DNA of 17,532 bases from Irineochytrium annulatum (Eukaryota; Chytridiomycota; Chytridiomycetes; Chytridiales; Chytridiaceae): the NCBI GenBank assembly GCA_027600665.1, contig JADGJL010000590.1, forward strand, positions 1 through 17,532, in the 5' to 3' direction. Position 1 is the stretch's first letter. Every line of letters starts with the position of its first letter. A model generated the notes under the pieces. That model saw nothing but the letters and a program-made list of their open reading frames with translations, was not told where the DNA came from and searched no databases. A program made the position numbers and the translations under genes. This document shows positions 9,641-17,532 of this stretch, piece after piece.

Positions 9641-9658
9641 TGACAACCCGGGTTGTCA
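9641..9658. promoter_or_regulatory. Perfect 18-bp palindrome upstream of eIF5A
   Basis: TGACAACCCGGGTTGTCA is an exact inverted repeat ending 42 bp before the eIF5A start codon, downstream of a possible TATA box at 9597. Its position suggests a dimeric transcription-factor site or a 5'-leader hairpin. Which factor might bind is unknown. Confidence 0.5.
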
Positions 9659-9700
9659 AAAAGGTTCATCCCTTTTTTTTGACTATCACCTTTGCCCAAC

Positions 9701-10440
9701 ATGTAAGTGGAGTGGTGTTGGAGAGGGCTATGCCCGTGGATGGGTTGGCCGATGCACTTTATTCCCCGTTCTGATCGACTCTTAACGCAGGTCTGCCGAG
9801 GAGGAGCACCATGAGGAGTTTGAGTCCGTCGGCGCCGGTGCCTCGGCCACCTACCCGATGCAGTGCTCGGCCCTCAGGAAGAACGGCTACGTCGTCATGA
9901 AGGGTCGCCCCTGCAAGATCGTCGACATGTCCACTTCCAAGACCGGCAAGCACGGTCACGCCAAGGTTCACCTCGTCGGGATTGACGTACGTGTACTTTT
10001 CCTATGTTGTCAATTGATCGATGCTGATCGTGACGCGATGTATGCAGATTTTTACTGGCAAGAAGCTGGAAGATCTCTCTCCTTCCACCCACAACATGTA
10101 CGTAACCCAACGTCTCGTTACTTATTGTGCAGACGCTGATACCAGTTTTCAGGGATGTCCCCAACGTTACCCGTACTGAATACCAGCTCCTGGACATCGA
10201 CGACGGCTTCTTGTCGCTGATGACCGCCGAGGGCGCCACGAAGGACGATGTCAAGGTCCCTGAGGGCGAGCTTGGCCAGCAGATCAGCGCCGACTTCGCC
10301 GACGGAAAGGAGCTCGTTGTCACCGTTGTGTAAGAGTCCTTGCTTGTTTTATCGCGTCTCACAACGTTTTAATTTTCGCTGCCTTCAGCACCGCTATGGG
10401 CGAGGAAGCTTGTCTCTCCTACAAGGCCGGGTCCGCCTAA
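9701..10440 (+). CDS. eIF5A: Translation elongation/initiation factor eIF5A (hypusine-containing)
   Basis: eIF5A binds the ribosomal E site and promotes peptide-bond formation at difficult motifs such as polyproline, and also termination. Exons: 9701-9702, 9791-9986, 10048-10097, 10153-10329 and 10389-10440, giving 158 residues, the usual eIF5A length. The hypusine loop [14 protein letters not shown] is intact, with the modified lysine at about residue 54. The OB-fold half ([19 protein letters not shown] to the end) is complete. Introns are 88, 61, 55 and 59 bp with GT-AG borders. The first intron splits the initiator codon: AT at 9701-9702, then G at 9791, giving M-S-A-E-E-E-H-H. This start is chosen because no upstream in-frame ATG gives the conserved N-terminus. 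TAA is at 10438-10440. Confidence 0.96.
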
Positions 10441-10663
10441 ATTATCCCAATACGCATCTCGGCTGCTTTGACCGTGTGGAACTCAAAATCCGTCCCTCTT
10501 TTTATTTGAATCATGGAGTGCCGTGGAGCCCCGTGGCTTAATACATTTACACAGTATCGTTTTATTTCGCTTCCTCTTTTTACAATTCGCTCGTGCTCGA
10601 AGCTGGCAGCATTCATGAATGTTGTGTGATTGTCGGTCACTTCGAAAAGCTTGATGGGGGAAT

Positions 10664-11245
10664 ATGACTTCGATATCATTGAAGTTGACAGCTGGTAAAA
10701 AGCCCAAAATGGGCAATGAGGGGAAGGAGCCTCAGTCGAAGAAGTCGAAGAAGCCGAGCAGCCTGAACCCCAAAAAGACCGTGACTACGAAGTGGCCGAA
10801 GGAATCAGCCGGAGGCCGATCATCTGGCCGCTCAGACGAGTCCAAAGCCCATCGACAGCTGAAGTCACAATTTGTGTCATCGTTGAAGGATGGACTGTCG
10901 GACATCAGCCTCTCTGAAGACGAGGAACTCCTTCAGGCTGAATTGAAGCCGAAGAAGGAAAAGAACCGCATGGGACAGCGGGCACGGCGACAGTAAGACT
11001 TTCTTTGCTCACTTGTGTTGACTAACCATTTTTTCGTAAGGCTCTGGGAACGGCAATTTGGGAAGAACGCAAATCACGTGAAGAAGCAGCTGATGGAAAG
11101 TCGCAACGAAGCGAAAAAACCGTCTTCGCAAGGAAACGCTGCTCGATTGCCTGCGAAGAAAGATTCGGGTTTGCATCCGTCTTGGCAGGCTAAGCAGAAG
11201 GAGCGGGGGATTAAGGAGTTTGCAGGAAAGAAGATCACATTTTGA
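10664..11245 (+). CDS. BUD22/SRFBP1 C-terminal-domain protein (ribosome biogenesis)
   Basis: Two exons, 10664-10992 and 11041-11245, separated by a 48-bp intron (GTAAGA...CGTAAG), give 177 residues. The C-terminal half carries family hallmarks of BUD22 (yeast, 18S rRNA maturation) and SRFBP1 (animals): NRMGQRARRQLWERQFG, KNANHVKKQ, LHPSWQAKQKE and the terminal FAGKKITF. The N-terminal half is Lys/Ser-rich with GKKPK and SKKSKKPSS clusters that would suit nucleolar import, then an acidic ISLSEDEELLQAEL. Known members are mostly several hundred residues long with an N-terminal helical region; none is seen here, since only 223 bp separate this start from the eIF5A stop. It is either a short form or has a missed distant exon. 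AATAAA is at 11321. Confidence 0.82.
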
Positions 11246-11320
11246 GTTGCCGTTAGAGGCGTCGCATGCGTCGACATATCCAAACGCACATAGCCCGCAT
11301 CCCGTTGGAGCACTTAGCAG

Positions 11321-11326
11321 AATAAA
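11321..11326 (+). terminator. Polyadenylation signal of the BUD22-domain gene
   Basis: AATAAA lies 75 bp after the stop codon of the BUD22-domain gene, a usual distance for fungal 3' ends. Confidence 0.5.
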
Positions 11327-11502
11327 AATCATCCTACATTGCTGACTTCATCCTCCGACTGGCTGCACGGGCAACGCGGAACTAATACTTGAGTATTGAG
11401 GTCATTGCACGTTGCAATCATGAAACCGATAACGCCGTCTATTGAGTCAATGCAAGTGTGTGAAAAAGCTGATTTAAATAGAAATGGAGACCAACAAAAT
11501 GT

Positions 11503-12894
11503 CTAGTTAAATTCCAATGGTTTTCGAAATTTGGCTTGAATCCACATTCTATACATCTTCAGCTGACGAAGCCGGTTAACCAGCAGCCGCCGATCCACGA
11601 CGTTTTGGATTTGTTCGAAGCGATTGAAGATCGTCGACACATTTTCCTATTTAGGCCCAGATGTTAAGTGTCGCTGCAGACCGCAAAACTGCCACTTTCA
11701 TACTTGATCAAAGAAGTACACCTGCGTCCCATCCCCTCGGATATAGAAGTTGTCGTCCAGCAACCGACCCTTTTTAAACCGCAGCTGGGTGAGGTCGTAT
11801 CTTCCGTAGTCTGAACGTGAGATTGCGGTTAAAAAATTAACAACAACGCGATGGGAACAGAAACATGAACCTCGGAAGAGAACGATCCCGCCGGGCTTTA
11901 GCAAATTAAAAATATTATTCGCGGCCGTTTCCCAGGACTTCTTGTGGATGGCGGAGAGGACGAAGATGCATATACAGATGTCGAGCGACCCGGGTGGGAT
12001 TTCGGTCGGCGGCTTTGGGTTGGTGATGTCGTAAACGAATGCGTTGCAGCGCGTCGGGTCGTAAGCAGCATTGCTCTTTGGGTGTGCAAACCGTCAGCGA
12101 AAGCAAAAAGAGTTCGTATTCAAAAGACTGTGAACCTTAACGACTTCGACCGCTTTCTTTGAAAAGTCGGCCGCGTAGACGAAGAAGTGGTTGTTCGCGT
12201 CTTCTTCTAGTAGCGGGAAGACGCTGATGGCCAGTCAGAAAGGCAACTGCAAAAAATTGTGAACTAACGTATTTCCTGTGTGCAATGTCAGACCATGTGT
12301 TTTTAGAAGAACAAAACTCACCTGCACCGCAGCCAATCTCAAAGATGTGCTTTGTAGTCGTTAAGTCCGTCGAAGAAAACAGCTCCGGGAACTCTTTCCT
12401 CAGCCAATGCCGATCCTTGAGAAATAAGGCGGTCGTAAGAAGCTCGGAGAGAATACCTTAAAAAACGAGTTTTCATGCCAGCTATAAAACTTGTCCCAAT
12501 TCGCCGCTGCCCCATCATTATAAGAATCCACTAGCTCTTCGGGCACCCTCTCGGCCCTCTGCTTCTCCACGACGGTCAGGGCATGCTGCATCTGCTCGTC
12601 GTCCCACGGCACGTTATCCCAGGCGCTGTGGCCCCAGACGTCGCTCTCACTACTGAGAAGACGGCCGCCAAACTCGCTGTTTAGTGCGGATTTGCTTTTG
12701 AGGGGATCATTCAATAGGACCGGTTCGGTCGAGCAGCTGACGGCGGTCGCTGTCGACTCACTCTCGAGTGCAGATTCGCCTCTGGGCCGATCATTCGACG
12801 GGACAAGATCGGTCGAGGAAGTCATGGCTGTCAGTGTTGACAAAGAAGGCTTGAGCAACGTCGTCAAAGAACCGAAACCCCATCTCTGCTCCAT
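11503..12894 (-). CDS. METTL2/TRM140-family tRNA m3C methyltransferase
   Basis: The enzyme transfers a methyl group from S-adenosylmethionine to C32 of tRNA anticodon loops (known for METTL2/METTL6/METTL8 and yeast Trm140). Exons in transcript order: 12894-12457, 12415-12322, 12275-12269 (7 nt), 12223-12136, 12075-11871, 11810-11704 and 11646-11503. They total 1083 nt, 360 residues. Motifs: [43 protein letters not shown] motif EIGCGAGNTVFPLL (about 172-185), [51 protein letters not shown] and a C-terminal [14 protein letters not shown]. Introns are 41-60 bp. The start (MEQRWGFG) is the nearest in-frame ATG that does not overlap the divergent RRP45 gene; a downstream ATG (MTSSTDL) is possible. 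The N-terminal extension has a two-copy 60-bp repeat. A METTL2/TRM140 identity is favoured over METTL6 by the FG-R-L...W-H-AWDN segment. Confidence 0.93.
12700..12842. repeat. Two-copy ~60-bp tandem repeat in the methyltransferase N-terminus
   Basis: Two diverged units begin near GGATCATTCAATAGGACCGG and CGATCATTCGACGGGACAAG and each end near GCTGTCGAC/AGTGTTGAC. On the minus strand they encode paralogous segments [20 protein letters not shown] and [20 protein letters not shown]. Confidence 0.7.
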
Positions 12895-12931
12895 TGAAGA
12901 GAGCTCAACTGGAACTTGAACTTGAAAGACT
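12895..12931. promoter_or_regulatory. 37-bp divergent start region between the methyltransferase and RRP45
   Basis: The start codons of the minus-strand methyltransferase (12894) and the plus-strand RRP45 (12932) are only 37 bp apart. The two 5' leaders and promoters must therefore overlap or lie within each other's coding sequence. No TATA box is seen in the gap. Confidence 0.6.
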
Positions 12932-14020
12932 ATGCTGTCGAAAAATGAGGGCGACTTTGTCGTCGCTGCGATTCGGGACGGCATTCGCTCAGATGGGAGG
13001 AGGGCGTACGACGTAAGAGGGGTGAAGATTGCGTTTTCAGCCGATTTCGGGCATACGGAGGTTCAGTTGGGCAAGACGAGGTAGTTGTGTTCCTAATCAA
13101 CAATTGAGAGTGTCTGACGTATAAGGAAAGGGTCGTTGCGAACGTGTCCGCAGACATTGAAAGACCGCACGCGAACTCACCGACGGAGGGCTTTGTGAAC
13201 TTCAGCACGTCGTTCTCGCCCATGGCGGCGCCGACGTTTGAGGCAGGCAGGTTTTGGCATGGTGTTGAAATGCCTTCTTCTGACGCGCCTTCCACAGAAT
13301 CTCGGATGAAGAGGTTTTGGTCAGTCGATTGCTGGAGAAAGCGTTGAGGAAGAGCCGGGCTGTGGATACGGAGGGCTTGTGTATTGTCGCTGGCGAGAAG
13401 GTGAATATCCATGCGCTTCCACTACTTCTTATCTTTTTGTTAAAAGGTCTGGTCTATACGAATCGATATACACGTGATCGACCATGACGGCAACATCGTT
13501 GACTGCGCCTGCATAGCCGCTGTGACTGCCCTCTTACAGTTCAAACGACCGGACGTAACTGTTGATGGGGATGAAGTGACAATTGTAGGTGTCTTTTAAT
13601 TAATGCGGAACACCCTCACAGCCATCACAGCATAGCATCGACGAACGGACACCGATACCCTTGAGCATTCACCACATCCCGATTTGCATAACGTTTGGCT
13701 TCTTCGATAACGGGTACGAGCGTTTGCCTCATCCGACAAAGTCTAACGACACACCCAGAGATCTGCTTGTCGTCGATCCAAATCATCTCGAGGAACAGGT
13801 GCAATATGGGGAGATGACGATCGTTGTGAACTCGCATCGGGAACTCTGTACAATATCTAAGGGCGGCGGCACCTCACTCGAGATTGATCAGATCATACGA
13901 TGTGCTGAAATGGCCGCAATGAAAGCCGCAGATATTACGGACCTCATCAGGACGGCCGTATCGAATAATACTGAGCTGAAGGAAAAAGGCGCCGCCTCGT
14001 ATAAAAAGTTTAATAAATAG
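12932..14020 (+). CDS. RRP45: Exosome complex RNase PH-like subunit RRP45 (EXOSC9)
   Basis: This is a structural subunit of the hexameric RNase PH ring of the RNA exosome, which processes rRNA and degrades RNA 3' to 5' in nucleus and cytoplasm. Exons: 12932-13080, 13131-13250, 13298-13400, 13447-13584, 13631-13713 and 13759-14020, giving 284 residues, close to family length. Diagnostic stretches: IRSDGRRAYDVRGVKIAF, VQLGKTRVVANVSADIE, FSPMAAPTFEAGRISDEE, LCIVAGEKVWSIRIDIHV, DHDGNIVDCACIAAVTALL, RPDVTVDGDEVTI, IPLSIHHIPICITFGFF and a C-terminal GEMTIVVNSHRELCTISKGG. Introns are 45-50 bp. The last one (13714-13758) has no stop and is a multiple of three, so its retention would add 15 residues (YERLPHP...TPR) between FFDNG and DLLVVDP; the spliced form matches the family. 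AATAAA is at 14040. Confidence 0.95.
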
Positions 14021-14039
14021 AAGATGGCATATATTGTAA

Positions 14040-14045
14040 AATAAA
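14040..14045 (+). terminator. Polyadenylation signal of RRP45
   Basis: AATAAA lies 20 bp after the RRP45 stop codon, in the 79-bp gap between the convergent RRP45 and kinase genes. Another AATAAA overlaps the stop codon at about 14012. Confidence 0.5.
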
Positions 14046-14099
14046 GCAGCAACAGTACAGCATTGATTCACACGAAGAGGTTCTGCTTGACAGACTGAT

Positions 14100-15373
14100 T
14101 TACAGCTTCTTTTTTTGTGTTAAGATGTTTGGTATGCACAGGAAAACATCAAGGCCGTGCCCGCCGACCGATTTCAACTCCAATAGACCGCCGAAATACT
14201 TGGCGTATATGCGGGACATAGGTAAACCGAATCCAAGTCCTGTAAATGGAACAATAGTTACGCGTCTCACACACTTGAAGTCTCTTTTGATTACCTGCAA
14301 TAGGCCCGCCGACTCCAGTCTGCATATTCAACCGAGACTGAGACGCAAAGATGTTCCCTTCGTCCGTCTCGGTCATCGGTACAGTCGTATACGAATATTC
14401 AAACACGCGCTGCAGCTCATGCGGCGGGATACCGCCCCCCTGATCCCTGATCCTGATCGTCACGTCTTCCTTCCCCTCCCCAATAGTGACCTCGACGGGT
14501 GGGTGCTCCTTCCTCCCTAGCTTCAGGCTCTGTTCTACGGTGGCCCGGTACGCGTTCTTGAGCAGCTCCATGAAGATGTACTCGAGGTGTACGCTGATGT
14601 ACGCGATCACGGTCTCCGAATGGCCGTTGATGACAAACTCGGGTGCGGTACCATAGTTGATCTCGCAGAGGTCTTGGACGTAGTCGGAGGAGGAGCGGAG
14701 GAGCGTCGAGGGCGAGAGGCGCGTGTTGATGATCCCGATCCAGCCGGGAACGTGCTCCTGGAGGGCGAGGTGGTGCTCTGCGAGAACTGCGCGAGTCCAG
14801 TTTTGGTCGCAAAATACAATGATCACGAACCTCGGATGGCGATACGCGCATGGATCATGCCGTCGAGAAAGGCAGTCGCATTTTCCTTTGTCATGTACTT
14901 GCCGCATTCGAGAAAGCCTGCCCTTTGCCGTCAATGCAAGAACTGGCCCTACAGGTTCACACCTTTCGCCAACTGCGGAATGACGTCCTGATGGGATGCA
15001 ACAAGGTCGCTCAAAGTCTTCGCAAAGTCGGCCTGGGACTGATCGTCCACCGGCTGCGGCATATTGGCCAACGTCTCGAATGAATCGGTGTAAAGCGTGT
15101 AAACGGACTTAATGTACGGGTTCACGCCGACTATGAAGGGGAGCTTCTGCAGCGCTAAGACATCATTACAGCGAAGTCGTAAAAAGCGGTACGCATACCT
15201 CTCACTCGGCGTGCCAGCCGTTTTGGGAGTTCATGGTGAAGGAACCTGGCGGATTCGAGGGTGTTTCTCGTTTCCCCAAGCTCAAGCAGGTAGCTCAGAG
15301 TCACTGGAGATATCGGGGCCTGGGCGGCATCGAGGATCCGCGTTGAGAATCGACGCAAGGCCAAGGTGGCCAT
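14100..15373 (-). CDS. Mitochondrial PDK/BCKDK-family protein kinase
   Basis: Kinases of this family phosphorylate and inactivate the E1 subunit of pyruvate or branched-chain 2-oxoacid dehydrogenase in the mitochondrial matrix. Exons in transcript order: 15373-15199, 15154-14963, 14917-14831, 14786-14295 and 14239-14100, giving 361 residues. The N-terminus (MATLALRRFSTRILDAAQA) looks like a mitochondrial presequence. Next come ESARFLHHELPKRLARRVR and LPFIVGVNPYI of the helical domain, and AEHHLALQEH. The GHKL ATPase motifs are intact: N box ELLKNAYRATVE (about 225-236), G1 box DQGGGIPPHEL (about 266) and G2 box GLGFGLPMSRIYAKYFGG (about 316). Introns are 44-55 bp. LPFIVGVNPYI and HQDVIPQLAKG look closer to BCKDK or fungal Pkp-type kinases than to animal PDK1-4; the substrate is not decided by sequence alone. 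Confidence 0.93.
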
Positions 15374-16252
15374 CAGGTCAGGTTAGGGGGCGTTTTGACA
15401 CCTCACAGCGGAAGCAAGTGATCATCTGAGCGCGATTTACACTTCCCGACGTCGATTCATCTTTAGGGCCGATGGCGAGAGGACCGGGAAACTCAAACCG
15501 TTCATTGCCAGCCGCGTTCGATCATTGAAGTGCGGGCGTTGATTTCGGTGTCTATTGTCCGTAGAGAATGCTGCGGAGGATCGATGTTTTCGTTTTTCAT
15601 CCATCGCTGTCAGCTGGAACCTTGAGCAACGTCGACGCATTCTCTGGCCTGGTTCTCCTAACAGCGGTTCCCGCATACAGCGCAGCGAGGCGACAGCAGA
15701 TTAGCAGAAGGCGATAAAACGGCGAGCTGAAAAAGCGCAAGACGAGCCCTTGCACTGTCTCGGACGTTACGACACTTTTGAGTCATCAAGGACGGCAGTA
15801 AATTCAGGCGCGGCAGCAGGAACATGAGAGGTGGAAGGTTGCAGTCTGCTACCATGGGTACATTCTGTTATGGGAGACTTTCCGTATTGAACGGTTTACT
15901 GACGATTCAAATCATCGATAAATAAATGCGAGATAGTTGAGCACAAATAGTCCATTCTTTACTTACACAACAGCACTGTATATCGCATTTAAACTTGGAT
16001 GCTCTCGCCTTCCGTTTGTCTCGCTGATGGAGGTCACGTTAACAAGCTGCTTGCAGCACTCGGCGTATGTGTCTCTCATTATTTCATTAGCGTGTACAAT
16101 TAGTCGTTAACGTTCAAACTGATTTCCAACTTGTGCTTTCGATGCTCCTGTAATTAATTTTGCTTGTACTTTCGTAATAAACTGCGCCACGCCCGAACCC
16201 ATACTGCCGATTCCTTTTTGCAGGATCCGTCTTTTTCGCCGACACTCACGCC
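15374..16252. other. Intergenic region between the divergent kinase and eL20 genes
   Basis: It should hold both promoters. No recognised gene is present. Short ORFs occur on both strands (minus 15437-15676 and 15658-15855; plus 15568-15717, 49 aa, with a hydrophobic FSGLVLLTAVPAY stretch and an Arg-rich end), none with family resemblance. The right third is AT-rich. A TTTTTGCAG just upstream of the eL20 start (about 16214-16222) could be the acceptor of a 5'-leader intron. Confidence 0.4.
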
Positions 16253-17118
16253 ATGTCCCGTCTCAACGAGTACCAGGTACTGGCCAAGAAGGCGATGGGA
16301 GAGGCTGGACGAGACGCTGACGATTCTCCAGGTGATCGGCAGGCGTCAGCCGACCGAGAGGGACCCCGTCCCGAAGCTTTTCCGGATGCGGCTCTTTGCC
16401 CCCAACGAGGTTCGTGATCTAGCATTAGTGGATTACTGCCGTGCCGCGAAAGGTTGTCTGACTTTGGGATGCGCCATTCATCAGGTCGTCGCGAAGTCCC
16501 GCTACTTCTATTTCCTGAAGAAGGTCAACAAGGTCAAGAAGGCCTCGGGTGAGATCGTGTCAGTGAGCCGGATCTTTGAAAAGAAGCCGCTGTCCGTCAA
16601 GAACTTCGGCATCTGGCTTCGCTACGACTCGCGCTCGGGGACTCACAACATGTACAAGGAGTACCGGGAGTTGACCCGTACGGAGGCCGTCGCTGCTTGC
16701 TGTATGTGTCTTTTTCTGTGTCGTGGCTAGGAGCGGGAAATGGGGTTGGTCGCGGGAAGGGGTACAACACGAGAGGCGTGCTTGTGCAGGACGTTGGATT
16801 GCTCATTATGGACATTTATGATGACGGGTATTAAAGGGTGTTTTTGTTTAGACCAGGACATGGCTTCGCGTCATCGCGCTCGCTTCTCCTCGATCCACAT
16901 CATCAAGGTGGACGAGGTGACGAACGACGCCGTCCGCCGGCCGTACATCAAGCAGATCTTGGTGAGTTTTCTTCTCTTCGTTTTTTCCCGTAAGGATTCT
17001 GGCATTTACTTTTCTTTAGGAACCCAACCTCCGGTTCCCCCTGCCCCACCGTCTTTCGCGCCCGTCGTCCAAGAGGTTCGCAAAGACCTTCATTGCGTCT
17101 CGGCCCTCGACCTTCTAA
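16253..17118 (+). CDS. RPL20: 60S ribosomal protein eL20 (L20/L18a)
   Basis: A structural protein of the large ribosomal subunit. Exons: 16253-16276, 16332-16409, 16485-16701, 16852-16961 and 17020-17118, giving 175 residues, the normal eL20 length. Conserved sequence: [126 protein letters not shown] and the end [12 protein letters not shown]. The first exon has only eight codons. Introns are 55, 75, 150 and 58 bp; the 150-bp one is the longest I placed in the window. It is not a snoRNA host as far as I can see. A CT-rich leader precedes the ATG, as often in ribosomal protein genes. AATAAA is at 17208. Confidence 0.96.
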
Positions 17119-17207
17119 GTGATGGGTGGGCATTGCGGCCGGTGGGTTGGAGCGCGTCATGTTCTCTGCTTTGTACTATATGGCGCTTGATTGGGCATGA
17201 TATACAG

Positions 17208-17213
17208 AATAAA
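17208..17213 (+). terminator. Polyadenylation signal of eL20
   Basis: AATAAA lies about 90 bp after the eL20 stop codon. Downstream to about 17385 I see no gene. Confidence 0.5.
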
Positions 17214-17385
17214 GTGGGAATCTGCGTGCTTGCACATTCGAAAAGAATGATTTATCTTTGAAATATCTCGGTTAGCTTGTGCTCTTGTGCTGCGTTCCAC
17301 TTCTTTGTTTAAGAATCCATATTAGAACGAAGGAGACAATGGAACAGAATGGCTTGCTGCGTTATAAAAAAGAGGAGCACATTAC

Positions 17386-17532
17386 TTATTTCCCAAAGGC
17401 CTGATGGTTTGTACCGCCCTTTCCGCGCTGTCCATCGGCCTGCGAGGCTTTGGGGCTGGTGCGGCGACGGAGAAGCACATGGCTCGTCGCAAACAGCACA
17501 AGATGCAAATACTCGACTCCTTGGGGTGGGTG
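17386..17532 (-). CDS. Possible 3' end of a minus-strand gene, cut by the right edge
   Basis: Three minus frames are open at the edge. The one ending at TAA 17386-17388 reads a hydrophobic stretch (VEYLHLVLFATSHVLL), then a basic/polar tail (RRRTSPKASQADGQRGKGGT) ending NHQAFGK. This composition looks more like real protein than the other frames, suggesting a membrane segment with a charged C-terminus, but no family is recognised and only about 48 codons are visible. A plus-strand frame from ATG 17406 is also open to the edge and remains an alternative. Confidence 0.25.
   Translation of the reverse strand, partial: HPPQGVEYLHLVLFATSHVLLRRRTSPKASQADGQRGKGGTNHQAFGK

Noticed and set aside
15437..15855. 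Two minus ORFs upstream of the kinase gene
   Set aside because: Arg/Ser-rich or mixed composition without motifs; the kinase already has a convincing mitochondrial N-terminus at 15373.
16702..16851. Possible C/D snoRNA in the 150-bp eL20 intron (ATGATGA near 16820)
   Set aside because: The C-box-like word lies about 30 nt from the 3' splice site and no D box (CTGA) follows in the proper place.
1..17532. CRISPR arrays, bacterial operons or phage genes
   Set aside because: No regularly spaced repeats, and all recognised genes are intron-bearing eukaryotic ones.

Overview
The window looks like nuclear DNA of a fungus, probably an early-diverging (chytrid-like) lineage, although the lineage call is inference. 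All recognisable genes are eukaryotic and most are interrupted by very short GT-AG introns. I placed 26 introns; they run from 41 to 150 bp with a median of about 55 bp, and many carry a CTGAC/CTAAC-type branch site close to the acceptor. AATAAA signals follow several stop codons. There are no ribosome binding sites or operons.

Layout. Positions 1-3253 (minus) hold a large low-complexity Gln/Ser/Pro-rich protein gene that runs off the left edge. Positions 3931-7054 are a complete PIF/Harbinger DNA transposon with perfect 23-bp terminal inverted repeats and TTA target duplications. It carries a transposase (plus) and a convergent Myb/SANT-like partner gene (minus). Both are broken: the transposase has one apparent frameshift and a nested 141-bp hAT-like MITE (8-bp target duplication), and the partner has two apparent frameshifts. 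Positions 7377-8552 are a second, unclassified element with imperfect terminal inverted repeats of over 100 bp. Positions 8553-9640 hold no gene I can support.

From 9701 rightwards the window is a compact set of conserved housekeeping genes: eIF5A (plus), a short BUD22-domain protein (plus), a METTL2/TRM140-type tRNA m3C methyltransferase (minus), exosome subunit RRP45 (plus, divergent from the methyltransferase with 37 bp between start codons), a mitochondrial PDK/BCKDK-family kinase (minus, tail-to-tail with RRP45) and ribosomal protein eL20 (plus). The right edge may hold the 3' end of another minus-strand gene.

Five of the six housekeeping genes act in translation, ribosome biogenesis or RNA processing. 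They are not a pathway unit, but the shared divergent promoter suggests co-expression of the methyltransferase and RRP45. I did not find a clearly new biological system. The most notable points are the nested transposon, a 7-nt microexon inside a SAM-binding motif, a start codon split by an intron, a stop-free 45-nt intron in RRP45, and a repeated Y-x-P-V-A-V-I-P-like motif in the Gln-rich protein.
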